Made by a program: the position numbers and the translations under genes. The notes below the pieces were generated by a model that did no database searches, was not told the DNA's origin, and saw only the letters and a list, made by a program, of their open reading frames with translations. Shown here one piece after another: positions 18,000 through 27,378 of a stretch of 64,000 nucleotides of DNA (positions are counted from its first letter, which is position 1; each line of letters opens with the position of its first letter). The stretch comes from Chitinophaga ginsengisoli (GTDB lineage Bacteria; Bacteroidota; Bacteroidia; Chitinophagales; Chitinophagaceae), in assembly GCF_003014595.1 (NCBI RefSeq), contig NZ_PYGK01000003.1, positions 558,001 to 622,000 of the forward strand, given 5' to 3'.

Positions 18000-18959
18000 T
18001 TGGACAAAGGGACACTATTAGCACTACTGGAAAAATTCCGCCAGGGTGAATGCTCGCCGGAAGAAGAGGCACTTTTATCGAAATGGCTGGATGCACTGGA
18101 ACAGGACGATACCGTACCTGCATTATCTGCTATTGAAATGCGGCAGTTCAAAAAGAACATGCAGCAGCAGATATGGCCGGATGCTACCTTCCGTCCCCGC
18201 CGCATAGGACTGCGCATCGCCAGTGTAGCAGCAGTAGTGATTCCATTGATCATCGGAGGGTACTTTGCACAACAATATCTCCGACATCCGTCCCGGCAGT
18301 TAGCACAGGTCTCCGTGGATTGGCAGACCGTAAAAAATACCAGCAGACAATTACAGCGGATCGTACTACCGGATAACACGGTCGTATTATTAGGTCCTTA
18401 TAGCACTATTCAATATCCATCTCAATTTCCGGACAATACAAGACCAGTTAAACTAACCGAAGGCAAGGCCTTCTTTGATGTTATAAAAGATACACGGCCA
18501 TTCAGCGTAGCAGACAATAGCGGTGTACGCACCACAGTACTGGGGACATCTTTTACTATAGAAGCCAGTAACGCCTTACATATATCAAGGGTAGCCGTTG
18601 CTACCGGTAAGGTACAGGTAGAACGCCAGGGCAATAAACCGGCTACCCTGGGGCCGTCAGAACGACTAACATTCAGTGAACACGCTGTAAAGCAGGACAG
18701 CGTTGCGGCTAACGACCTCCTCGCATGGACAAAAGGAGAGATCATACTACGCAATGCCACTTTACAGGATCTATTACTAACCATAAAAAATCAGTACGGT
18801 ATCACAGCTACCACAGCATTGGACGTACAACAGGGCAATTACACATTACATATTCCGGCTACAATGACTTTGCAGGAAGTCCTGGACATTATTGAAAAAA
18901 TCAGTTACAGACCAAAAATTCATTTTAGCATGCAAAACAATCAGCTACAAGTTAATTAA
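18000..18959 (+). CDS. FecR-type anti-sigma factor
   Basis: This is a 319-aa inner-membrane anti-sigma regulator. The cytoplasmic N-terminal region (about 1-75) has the pattern LLEKFRQGECSPEEEALLSKWL, a single transmembrane segment covers about 76-95 (IASVAAVVIPLIIGGYF), and the periplasmic FecR domain follows (LPDNTVVLLGPYSTIQYP, GKAFFDVIKDTRPFSV, TTVLGTSFTIEA) with a C-terminal DUF4974-like part. The start is a TTG at 18000: an in-frame TAG lies at 17982 and no ATG occurs before the middle of the cytoplasmic domain, while AAGGA sits a few bases upstream as a ribosome-binding site. It should hold the sigma factor encoded just upstream and receive a signal from the STN domain of the next gene's product. 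Confidence 0.92.
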   Translation: MDKGTLLALLEKFRQGECSPEEEALLSKWLDALEQDDTVPALSAIEMRQFKKNMQQQIWPDATFRPRRIGLRIASVAAVVIPLIIGGYFAQQYLRHPSRQLAQVSVDWQTVKNTSRQLQRIVLPDNTVVLLGPYSTIQYPSQFPDNTRPVKLTEGKAFFDVIKDTRPFSVADNSGVRTTVLGTSFTIEASNALHISRVAVATGKVQVERQGNKPATLGPSERLTFSEHAVKQDSVAANDLLAWTKGEIILRNATLQDLLLTIKNQYGITATTALDVQQGNYTLHIPATMTLQEVLDIIEKISYRPKIHFSMQNNQLQVN

Positions 18960-19050
18960 GAGCAGCAGGAATTGACAATCCATTACTCAGCATACTGCTT
19001 CCACTCCGGTGGAACAGCCATATTCATGCCTTTACCTTAATCTATAATAT

Positions 19051-22000
19051 ATGCAAAAAAACACTCTACAATTCTCTCTACGGCTTCGCTCTGTATTCCT
19101 CGCGGGACTTGCGTTGCTCGTACTGGCGTCAACCGCCTTCGCCTCGCCCTCCAGCGCACAGGCGCTACAAAAGATCCTGCAGCGTTTCCAGGTACAGCAA
19201 GGCAGCCTTTCGTCTGCACTGAAACAACTGGAATCAAAAGCACAGATCAGCCTTGCTTACGATGAAGCTGCACTGCAAAAGATTCAGGTGCATGCAAACA
19301 CCTATCAGAAGAAAACAGTGATCAGCATCCTGCAGGACCTGCTCAGCCAGTCTTCCCTGAAATTTGAAGAAAAGTACAACACCGTATTGATCTATGACAG
19401 CGCCTCTCTCGCTGCCATGAATACCCTGCAGGCAACAGCCGAAAAGATCACACTCACCGGTGCGGTATATGATAATAATGGTCCGCTGATCGGCGCTACC
19501 GTAATGATCAAAGGAACAACCATCGGTACCGGTACAGATGCTTCCGGCCATTTTAAATTGTCTGCTACAGCCAGCGACAACCTCGTGCTGGTAGTAAGCA
19601 TGATCGGTTTTAAGACACAGGAGATCGCTGTTGGCAGCCAACGCAGCTTTCAGATCGTACTGGTGGAAAACAGTCTTAACCTGAACCAACTGGTAGTAGT
19701 AGGTTATGGTACACAACGTAAAGCTACTGTATCAGGCGCTGTTGCGGATGTTCAGCTGGACAAACTGACGTCCCGCTCATTGAACAACGCTGCGGAAGCA
19801 TTACAGGGTAAAGCTCCCGGTGTGATCATACAGAACAATGGTGGCGATCCTACCTCCAATCCTACCGTTTACGTTCGCGGTATGGGTGGTATCAATGGTG
19901 AATCGGCTCTTTATATTGTTGACGGATCTATCTATAACGGCGGTCCAATCAATCCAAATGATATCGAATCTATCAACGTACTGAAAGATGCGTCTGCCGC
20001 CATCTACGGCGCAAGGGCTTCCGGCGGTGTGATACTGATCACTACCAAAAAGGGTAAGGAAGGTACTGCTACTGTTACCCTGGATGCTAAAACCGGCTGG
20101 CAGTACGCGGCTAAAAAGCTCGACGTGCTGAATGCAAAGCAATTCGCAGATGTTGAGAACATCGCATATACCGCAGCAGGTATAGCGCCGGCAGATGCTT
20201 TTAATGCTACAAAATATCCTGACGGCCAGGTTACACGCACAGACTGGCAGGATGAGATCTTCCGCACAGGTAAGATCCAGGACTACAACGTGGGCGTAAA
20301 AGGCGGTACTGACAAAAGCAGATATTACATGGGCTTTGGTTACCGTCGTAATGAAGGCATCCTGCTCAATACACATGCCGAACGTTATAGTTTCCGCATG
20401 AATTCAGATGCACAGATAAAACCATGGCTGAAAATAGGTGAGAACCTTTCCTTTACCTATAATAACGGCAATGGTGCGAACACCACCAGCCCTTATACTG
20501 GTGCTATCTTCACTGCGCTGGGTTATCCGCGTAATATTACTCCTTATACGTCTACCGGCGCTTTCAGCGGTATGCCGAGCGCGTATGCTGGTTCATACGG
20601 AGACCTTGCCAACCCGGTAGCGATCCTGAGCAGGATGGACAATAAAACACCGGTGAGCAATATCAACATCAATCCTTACGTTGAGGTAAAACTGACAAAA
20701 GACCTGTTATTCCGTTCCAACTTCTCAGTTACCAAATCTTTCAGCGATCAGAAAAACTTCACCACCCGCGCACTGGAGATCGGTAAGATCAATACCAGCA
20801 ATGGACTGATTGAAAATATCAAGAACGGAACCAACATCCTGTCTGAACAGACATTAACGTACACCAAACAATTTGCGGGAGTACATAACATCACTGCGGT
20901 AGCTGGTTACACTTATCAGCATGATGACAATACCTTTCTCTATTTATCTGCCGGCAACTTTGGTGATGAAAAGGATGTTTACCGCTATTTCGATAACGCA
21001 GGCACCTGGGACAAACCATCCAGCGGCAGGTCCCAGACTGCAATGGAAGCTATCCTGGGGCGTATTAACTACGACTACAAAGGCAAATATCTGCTGACTG
21101 TATTGGGCCGCCGTGATGGTAGCTCTCTCGTTGCGCCACAGAACCATTATCAGAATTACTACTCTGTTTCCGGTGGATGGGTACTGACAGAAGAAGATTT
21201 CCTGAGGAAGAACGACGTTCTCAGCTTTATGAAGCTCCGTGCCAGTTATGGTGTGTTAGGTAACCTGGGAAGTCTTCCTGCGAACGCTATCAACGTCAAC
21301 ATGAAATCTGTTAATATCTACACCGGTAGTAACGGTGCTCAGACAACCGGTCTTGCTGAAGATGCACTGTCTAATCCCAACCTGACATGGGCAGACTCCC
21401 GCCAGCTCAACTTCGGTGCTGATCTCGCTTTCTTCAAAAACAGCCTGTCCATCAATGCCGACTACTTCATTAAGACTACCGAGAATATGATACTGCAGTT
21501 AGATCCACCAAGTACAGCAGGCGTTAGCACAGGCATGTACAAAAACATGGGTAAAGCACGTGATGCCGGTTTTGAACTGGGTATTAACTATAATGGCAAA
21601 ATTGGAAAAGACTTCACTTTCGGTGTTGGCGCTACCGCAACAGCCATTAAAAACAAACTGCTGGAACTGGAAGAAGGCAGGAACGAAGTTGTAAGCTCAT
21701 CTAACATCAACGTCCGCAGTACACTCAACCCGATCGTAACGCGTGTAGGCCATCAAATCTATGCTTATAACGTGATCAGAACTGATGGCATCTTCCAGAC
21801 ACAGGAAGAGATCAATAACTACGTGAACAAAGATGGTGCACTGATCCAACCGAACGCGAAACCAGGTGACCGTAAGTTTATCGACCAGCCTGACAAAAAC
21901 GGCGTTCGTGATGGCGTGATCAACAACAACGACAGGCAGATCGTAGGTAGCCCGTTCCCGGACTTCTCTTATGGCCTCAGCCTGAATGCCAGCTATAAAG

Positions 22001-22452
22001 GATTTGACCTGAACGTGTTTGCACAGGGTGTACAGGGCAACAAACTGTTCAACGCACTGAAATTTACAAGCATGAACCCCAGCGTTGGTAACAACTACAA
22101 CATGCTTTCCGGCATCCTGAATGCATGGACGCCACAGCATACAAATACTGATGTAACCCGTATCATTTCAACCGACAAGAATGGTAACTACGGTAATACT
22201 TCTGACTGGTATATTGAGAACGGTTCTTATCTGCGCATCAAGAACATCACACTGGGTTATACACTGCCGGCCAACCTGACCAACCAGGCGCATATTGGTG
22301 CTGTAAGATTATATGTTACTGCTACCAACCTGTTCACTATTACCAAATACACCGGCTACGATCCGGAAGTGGGTATGGACGAACTGGGCATCGACAAGGG
22401 CCGTTATCCGCAGGCTAAGAATGTGCTGATCGGATTGAACGTTAATTTCTAA
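19051..22452 (+). CDS. SusC/RagA-type TonB-dependent outer-membrane transporter with STN domain
   Basis: This 1133-aa outer-membrane transporter has a signal peptide (cleavage near SPSSAQA), an STN signalling domain (about residues 45-120), a carboxypeptidase-D-like beta domain (about 130-215: GAVYDNNGPLIGATVMIKG), the plug (VVVGYGTQRKATVSGAV, LQGKAPGVII, VYVRGMGG, ALYIVDGS) and a long beta-barrel ending in an aromatic C-terminus (VLIGLNVNF). It imports a bound substrate together with the SusD lipoprotein encoded 9 to 21 bp downstream. The STN domain couples it to the FecR protein encoded upstream. The linked phosphatase suggests the ligand is a phosphorylated or phosphodiester compound. Confidence 0.96.
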   Translation: MQKNTLQFSLRLRSVFLAGLALLVLASTAFASPSSAQALQKILQRFQVQQGSLSSALKQLESKAQISLAYDEAALQKIQVHANTYQKKTVISILQDLLSQSSLKFEEKYNTVLIYDSASLAAMNTLQATAEKITLTGAVYDNNGPLIGATVMIKGTTIGTGTDASGHFKLSATASDNLVLVVSMIGFKTQEIAVGSQRSFQIVLVENSLNLNQLVVVGYGTQRKATVSGAVADVQLDKLTSRSLNNAAEALQGKAPGVIIQNNGGDPTSNPTVYVRGMGGINGESALYIVDGSIYNGGPINPNDIESINVLKDASAAIYGARASGGVILITTKKGKEGTATVTLDAKTGWQYAAKKLDVLNAKQFADVENIAYTAAGIAPADAFNATKYPDGQVTRTDWQDEIFRTGKIQDYNVGVKGGTDKSRYYMGFGYRRNEGILLNTHAERYSFRMNSDAQIKPWLKIGENLSFTYNNGNGANTTSPYTGAIFTALGYPRNITPYTSTGAFSGMPSAYAGSYGDLANPVAILSRMDNKTPVSNININPYVEVKLTKDLLFRSNFSVTKSFSDQKNFTTRALEIGKINTSNGLIENIKNGTNILSEQTLTYTKQFAGVHNITAVAGYTYQHDDNTFLYLSAGNFGDEKDVYRYFDNAGTWDKPSSGRSQTAMEAILGRINYDYKGKYLLTVLGRRDGSSLVAPQNHYQNYYSVSGGWVLTEEDFLRKNDVLSFMKLRASYGVLGNLGSLPANAINVNMKSVNIYTGSNGAQTTGLAEDALSNPNLTWADSRQLNFGADLAFFKNSLSINADYFIKTTENMILQLDPPSTAGVSTGMYKNMGKARDAGFELGINYNGKIGKDFTFGVGATATAIKNKLLELEEGRNEVVSSSNINVRSTLNPIVTRVGHQIYAYNVIRTDGIFQTQEEINNYVNKDGALIQPNAKPGDRKFIDQPDKNGVRDGVINNNDRQIVGSPFPDFSYGLSLNASYKGFDLNVFAQGVQGNKLFNALKFTSMNPSVGNNYNMLSGILNAWTPQHTNTDVTRIISTDKNGNYGNTSDWYIENGSYLRIKNITLGYTLPANLTNQAHIGAVRLYVTATNLFTITKYTGYDPEVGMDELGIDKGRYPQAKNVLIGLNVNF

Positions 22453-22473
22453 TACACACAAATGACGATTATA

Positions 22474-23988
22474 ATGAAACAACTAATAAAGCATATCACC
22501 CTATCGCTCGCAGGTCTTTCCCTGCTCGCGGCCTGCAATAAAAAGCTGGACATTACTCCTGAAGGAGCACCTACCAGCGGAAACTTCTGGCAAACGTCAA
22601 CAGACGCCGTATCCGGCGCCAATTCTATGTATAACCTTTTTGACGATGAAAACTTCTACGGCCGTGGCTACTGGTGGTTTATCAACGCCAGCGATGATAT
22701 GGTAACCGGTCGTGTGAAAGCGGAAGGTGATAACATCAAAAATTTCAACAGCAATTTCATCGGTGGTTCCTATACGGAAGGACAATGGAAAATGAGGTAC
22801 ATCGTTATCAAACGTGCTAACGACGTGATCACACATGTGCCTTCTATCGATATGGATGAAAAGCTGAAGAACCGCCTTCTCGGGGAAGCATATTTCTTCA
22901 GCGGTCTTATGTACTTCGAACTTGCCTACACTTATGGCGATGCCCGTGCAGGCGTACCTATTGTAAACCGTGATAGTATCTCCGGCGACAAACCTATTCC
23001 ACGTGTTGCGAACGTGAACCTGGTATATGACTATGTAGGGAAAGAACTGCTAAAGGCTGCCTCCCTGCTGCCTTATTTCGATACATACACTGCCGATCTA
23101 TATGGTCGTCCACATAAAACCGCTGCTTATGCCTTCCTCAGTAAGATGTTCCTCTATAAAAAGGATTATGCCAACGCTGAGAAATATGCTGACTCAGTTA
23201 TTTTGAGTGGTAAACATAAACTGCTGGACAACTTCGCAGATGTATTCACCATTGCCAACAACTGGACCGGCGAATATATCTGGTCAGTATATTCCAACGC
23301 AAAAGGCCAAAGCGGCTGGGGTAGTATTCTGCCAGGTGTTATGCTGGAGAACAAAGGCTGGGGTAAATACAATGGCTGGGGATATTATATGCCTACCAAA
23401 GAGCTGTACGACTCCTACGAGGCAGGCGACAAAAGAAGAGAAGCGACTATCCTGAAACCAGGAGATCAATTTACCTTTTTTGGAAAGGATACCACATATG
23501 GTTCTACCAACAGCTTGTCCGGTTACCAGTTCCGCAAATACATGGAGCCATTCTCCTATGCTGCCGGCGCTCACCTGAGCCCTAACGGAGACCATCCTAC
23601 TACAGACCTGAACCTGCCACTGATCCGCTACGCAGAAGTGCTGCTGATCAAAGCGGAAGCAGAATTAATGCAAGGTAAGAATGCAGATAAAGAGATCAAT
23701 ATGATCAGGCACCGTGCCGGTCTGACAGATGTAACCAATGCCGACATGACCGAGCTGAAAAAACAACGTCGTTCTGAACTGGCGGGCGAGTGGGCTAACC
23801 ACCACTTCGACCTGGTACGCTGGGGCGATGCACAGGCTACTTATGCAAAACCATTACACGGTTTTGCCGGTACTGAAATATGGCCTGCACGTAACTTCAA
23901 TCCTGCTATCCACAATGTATGGCCGGTACCAAGAAGTGAAGTGACCAGCAGCAACGGTGTTGTGAAACAGAACGTTGGCTGGGAATAA
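22474..23988 (+). CDS. SusD/RagB-type outer-membrane lipoprotein
   Basis: This protein of about 504 aa has a lipoprotein signal (MKQLIKHITLSLAGLSLLAAC) with the lipidated cysteine near residue 21. It is the surface lid that captures ligand for the SusC encoded just upstream. Family features include an N-terminal segment NSMYNLFDDENFYGRG, TPR-like helices (YFFSGLMYFELAYTYGDA, FLSKMFLYKKDYANAEKYADSVI) and a C-terminal block LIRYAEVLLIKAEAELMQGK followed by RRSELAGEWANHHFDLVRWG. ATG 22474 directly precedes the signal peptide; ATG 22462 in the same frame would add four residues. It is tryptophan- and aromatic-rich in the middle, consistent with ring stacking against the ligand. Confidence 0.95.
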   Translation: MKQLIKHITLSLAGLSLLAACNKKLDITPEGAPTSGNFWQTSTDAVSGANSMYNLFDDENFYGRGYWWFINASDDMVTGRVKAEGDNIKNFNSNFIGGSYTEGQWKMRYIVIKRANDVITHVPSIDMDEKLKNRLLGEAYFFSGLMYFELAYTYGDARAGVPIVNRDSISGDKPIPRVANVNLVYDYVGKELLKAASLLPYFDTYTADLYGRPHKTAAYAFLSKMFLYKKDYANAEKYADSVILSGKHKLLDNFADVFTIANNWTGEYIWSVYSNAKGQSGWGSILPGVMLENKGWGKYNGWGYYMPTKELYDSYEAGDKRREATILKPGDQFTFFGKDTTYGSTNSLSGYQFRKYMEPFSYAAGAHLSPNGDHPTTDLNLPLIRYAEVLLIKAEAELMQGKNADKEINMIRHRAGLTDVTNADMTELKKQRRSELAGEWANHHFDLVRWGDAQATYAKPLHGFAGTEIWPARNFNPAIHNVWPVPRSEVTSSNGVVKQNVGWE

Positions 23989-24088
23989 TATCTTTTCAAT
24001 GTAATAATTAGGAATTAAGGACCAGGAGTATTAATATTCCGGAACTTAGTTCCTAATTTTTTATTTACTATTTAATATTCGAGAACAC

Positions 24089-25912
24089 ATGCTTCGGTCT
24101 ACCTTTCTTTCCCTCTCTCTGTTCGCGGCACTGACCGCAGGGGCGCAAACCAGCGCGTATACCACACTAAGCGCTCATGCCCACAACGATTATGAGCATC
24201 CTATTCCTTTTCTGACCGCTTACTACCGTCATTTCGGATCTATAGAGGCAGATGTATATGAGCGGAACGGACAATTACTCGTTGCGCATAACGAAGAAGA
24301 TATCCGCCCGGAACGTACATTGGAAAAGTTATACCTGCAGCCATTACAGGAGCAGGTACGCAAGAACGGCGGTACTGCTTTTAAAAATAGTAAGGATACT
24401 TTACAGCTGATGATCGACTTTAAGACCATCGGTATACCTACTGTAAAGGCATTGATAAAAACACTGGAAAATTATCCGGAGATCACTAAAACGCCGACTA
24501 TCGTTGTTACCATCAGTGGCGATCAACCAGCGCCTGCGCTGTGGGATCAATATCCTTCCTACATCCATTTTGATGGCAAACGGGAAGGGCGCTATACTTC
24601 GGCACAGTTAAAACGTATCCCTATGTACAGTGTGGATGTGAAACTTTTCACTAACTGGAATGGCAAAGGGCTGATCGTAAAAGCAGAACGGGAGAAAATG
24701 CAGCACTGGATTGACAGTGTTCATAATGCCGGTAAGAAAGTACGTTTCTGGGGTACGGCAGATAATGTAAATACCTGGAAGACGCTGATGAACATGGGCG
24801 TGAATTACGTAGGTACTGACCAGCTGGAAGACCTGGCCACCTTCCTCACTGACAGAAAAAATCTGGAATACAACGGTACTGCTGCTCCGCATACGCTCTA
24901 CCCTGCGCGCTATGTGAACAACGACAGCCTTGGCCAGGTGAATAATGTCATTCTCCTGATCGGTGATGGTATGGGACTGGCACAGATCTATGCAGGCTTC
25001 ACCGGTAACCGCGGTCAGCTGAACCTGTTGCAGATGCGTAATATCGGGTTTTCGAAGACTTATTCTTCCGACAGTTATATTACTGACTCCGCGGCTGGTG
25101 GTACGGCCATGGCGACTGGCAATAAGACCAATAACCGCTACATCGGTGTGGATAATACCGGTGTACGCCTCAATCCCATCCCGGATATCATTGCGCCTAA
25201 AGGTTACAAGAGTGCCCTCATCAGCGCCGGAGATATTACAGATGCTACTCCTGCTGCCTTTTATGGCCACGTACCGGAAAGAGCACTGGAAGATACCATT
25301 GCTGCCCATTTCCTTTCCAGCCCTGTCAGCATTATGATCGGTGGTGGTGCAAAACATTTCAATCAGCGTAAAGACGGTCTGAATATGCCTGCCCTGCTGC
25401 AGGAGAAAGGTTATGTATTCAGTACCCGCCTGGAAGATCTTGACACTTTACATGCTTCAAAATACCTGGTACTGGACAAACGGGCAGAGCTTTCCATGCT
25501 GGGTGGCAGAGGCAACTTCCTGACTCATTCCCTGGAAAAGAGCATTGCTACACTGCGTCAAAAGTTCTTTATCATGGCAGAAGGAGCGCAGATCGATTAT
25601 GGCGGGCATGTGAACAACCTGCCCTATGTTGCGACTGAAATGATGGATTTTGATGAGGCGATTGGCGCGGCGATGAAATTTGCAGATGAAGATGGTCATA
25701 CATTGGTGATCGTTACAGCGGATCATGAGACGGGCGGATTATCCTTACTGGATGGTAATATTTCCAAAGGATATGTGGATGGACATTTCAGTAGCAATGA
25801 CCATAGCGCTGTGATGGTACCCGTGTTTGCTTATGGCCCGCATTCACTCGACTTCAGAGGGGTGTATGAGAATACCGAGATCTTTAAGAAGATAGTTGCG
25901 TTGTTGAAATAG
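24089..25912 (+). CDS. Alkaline phosphatase fused to a PI-PLC/GDPD-like phosphodiesterase domain
   Basis: This 607-aa exported protein (signal peptide ending near AALTAGAQ) has two catalytic domains. Residues 25-270 resemble the phospholipase C/glycerophosphodiester phosphodiesterase barrel, with SAHAHNDYEHP, the EADVYE acidic pair and LLVAHNEED. Residues 290-607 form an alkaline phosphatase, with metal ligand in LLIGDGMG, the nucleophilic serine in ITDSAAGGTAMATG, and metal ligands in TADHETGG and FSSNDHSAVMVPVFAYGP. The first domain could release phosphomonoesters from phosphodiesters and the second free phosphate. It ends the sigma-FecR-SusC-SusD locus 100 bp after susD, so the set probably scavenges phosphodiester-containing polymers or lipid head groups. 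Confidence 0.92.
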   Translation: MLRSTFLSLSLFAALTAGAQTSAYTTLSAHAHNDYEHPIPFLTAYYRHFGSIEADVYERNGQLLVAHNEEDIRPERTLEKLYLQPLQEQVRKNGGTAFKNSKDTLQLMIDFKTIGIPTVKALIKTLENYPEITKTPTIVVTISGDQPAPALWDQYPSYIHFDGKREGRYTSAQLKRIPMYSVDVKLFTNWNGKGLIVKAEREKMQHWIDSVHNAGKKVRFWGTADNVNTWKTLMNMGVNYVGTDQLEDLATFLTDRKNLEYNGTAAPHTLYPARYVNNDSLGQVNNVILLIGDGMGLAQIYAGFTGNRGQLNLLQMRNIGFSKTYSSDSYITDSAAGGTAMATGNKTNNRYIGVDNTGVRLNPIPDIIAPKGYKSALISAGDITDATPAAFYGHVPERALEDTIAAHFLSSPVSIMIGGGAKHFNQRKDGLNMPALLQEKGYVFSTRLEDLDTLHASKYLVLDKRAELSMLGGRGNFLTHSLEKSIATLRQKFFIMAEGAQIDYGGHVNNLPYVATEMMDFDEAIGAAMKFADEDGHTLVIVTADHETGGLSLLDGNISKGYVDGHFSSNDHSAVMVPVFAYGPHSLDFRGVYENTEIFKKIVALLK

Positions 25913-25934
25913 TTTAATGGCGGTTGGCGTGGTT

Positions 25935-25979
25935 GCTGCGTTTGCCGCGTTTGCCGCGTTTGCCGCGTTTGCCGCGTTT
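25935..25979. repeat. Five tandem 9-bp repeats
   Basis: The unit GCCGCGTTT is repeated five times in a row (the first copy reads GCTGCGTTT) from 25935 to 25979, between the phosphatase gene and the GyrB-like gene. Read in one frame it would encode an AFA-type tripeptide, but no gene encloses it. It leads directly into the left arm of the long inverted repeat. Confidence 0.9.
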
Positions 25980-26126
25980 TCAGGTGGGAGTACTGGCTGT
26001 AGTTCTTTGAAGTTCCTATATATGGAGCTTTGGTGGGTCGCATTGGGCGTGGGGTTGTTTATTAAACCCCTGTATGGCGTATCAGCACTTCAAATAACTA
26101 AGGCCAGTACTTCCCACCTGAAAACG
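25975..26126. repeat. Long imperfect inverted repeat with an inner hairpin
   Basis: Arms of about 39 bp (25975-26013 and 26087-26126) pair with few mismatches; the outer part CGTTTTCAGGTGGGA is near perfect with a one-base bulge. Inside lies a second hairpin built from GGGGTT (26051-26056) and AACCCC (26065-26070). The element is about 150 bp long and lies in a gene-free stretch (25913-26288). It could be a MITE-like element or a structured RNA; no coding frame fits. Confidence 0.75.
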
Positions 26127-26288
26127 ACTGCTTCCGGACGTCCAACTATAGTTAGCCATCAATCTCTTTGGGACTTTCATTAATGCTTTCTTCCCATTCT
26201 CATTGTTCTTATCTGTTTTATCTTTCTCGCGTTTCCTGGCTTTCCTGCTTTTGCATTCTTACCTTTTTTGTTTTCTTATCTATCTTTC

Positions 26289-27344
26289 TTAATCCTTCTT
26301 AAATCGCTCCAATACCCTTCTTCTGTCGCGGGTATGCGCCAGGAGGTGTTTATAAACAACTTTCCCTACGTACTTACGTACATCACTTTTCATGGCACGC
26401 ATATCCAGTTTGTCTTTGGAGTTGCCAGCATACACCAGTGGTTCTCCTTTGACGGATGCCATCAGCACCAATTGCCGGCCAATCTTCTTCCTTGGCGCTT
26501 TCAGCTCCACGCCTTCTTTTTCTCCTATCGCCTTGAATGCATCCTGTAATCCTTTAAATACACCATCAATCAATGAGCCGCCTGATTTGGTGCTGTCATT
26601 GTTGGCAAAAGCCCGGACGTAGGGCGCAGGATAATTCGTATAGATGTAATGATATCTGAAGATAATGTGATAGATGTAACCGTTAATGGCAGTCTTTAAC
26701 TCCATGGCCAGCCAGGAATCCTTTTTGCCATAGTCGTGTTTCTCCAGTACATTATTGAATAACTCCTTTATTCCTTTTTTGAAATAGAAAACATTACGCT
26801 GCAGTTCTCCCCTGTTATCCACACTGATGATCTTCAGGCCCGCATTCAGGTAAGCCAGCTGCTGAAGCATAATGTTCATGGGGATGTAGGAGGCATGACT
26901 ATCCTTAAATATTTCTTCATCCAGCTGAAAATCCAGCTTAATGACATCCGTTTCCTCCGGAGAACAGGCGGCTGCGGAGAGCTCAAATGTGCCTGCCTGC
27001 GCCGCCAGTACATGCCTGTCGGGGTGGGACACTATCCTTGACAGGAATACCTTGCTGACGCCTATTAGCATGCCGATCTTATAATTCTTGGGAGATGTGA
27101 CATGATGCAGCAGGGCAATTTCATGCTCCAGCTCGTCTGTTGACAGACCAGATATGACAATACTGATGTGATTGTCAGGGTTAAAGGTAACTTCTATTGT
27201 ATGGATGCCGGTAACACCTTCCAGGTATTCAGATATCACTACTTTCAACAACCTGCGGATGCCGTAGCTGTTAGTAGTTCCCAGGAACATAACTGGTCTT
27301 TTCCTGATAGATTCAATGATACTGAGGCCTGGTCGTCCGTTCAT
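26289..27344 (-). CDS. Degenerate GyrB/ParE-like protein without ATPase motifs
   Basis: This 351-aa protein looks like the N-terminal half of a type II topoisomerase B subunit. IRKRPVMFLGTTNSYGIRRLL matches the IRKRPGMYIG region of GyrB, and the second half has FANNDSTKSGGSLIDGVFKGL and GEPLVYAGNSKDKL, matching the transducer domain's FANNI..GG and TKxKL blocks. The GHKL ATP-binding motifs (the acidic/Asn pair, DNGRGIP, GLHGVG) cannot be found, and the Toprim and C-terminal domains are absent. It is probably not a topoisomerase but a scaffold or regulator. It is the last gene of a reverse-strand operon with a two-component system (34-bp gap). Confidence 0.75.
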   Translation of the reverse strand: MNGRPGLSIIESIRKRPVMFLGTTNSYGIRRLLKVVISEYLEGVTGIHTIEVTFNPDNHISIVISGLSTDELEHEIALLHHVTSPKNYKIGMLIGVSKVFLSRIVSHPDRHVLAAQAGTFELSAAACSPEETDVIKLDFQLDEEIFKDSHASYIPMNIMLQQLAYLNAGLKIISVDNRGELQRNVFYFKKGIKELFNNVLEKHDYGKKDSWLAMELKTAINGYIYHIIFRYHYIYTNYPAPYVRAFANNDSTKSGGSLIDGVFKGLQDAFKAIGEKEGVELKAPRKKIGRQLVLMASVKGEPLVYAGNSKDKLDMRAMKSDVRKYVGKVVYKHLLAHTRDRRRVLERFKKD

Positions 27345-27378
27345 ACGTGCGCATTTTCTGCAAATTACTCCAATCGTT

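Noticed and set aside
24608..25357. 249-codon reverse frame inside the phosphatase gene
   Set aside because: It is antisense to a clearly conserved two-domain enzyme, and its translation is Cys/His/Ile-rich without any family features.
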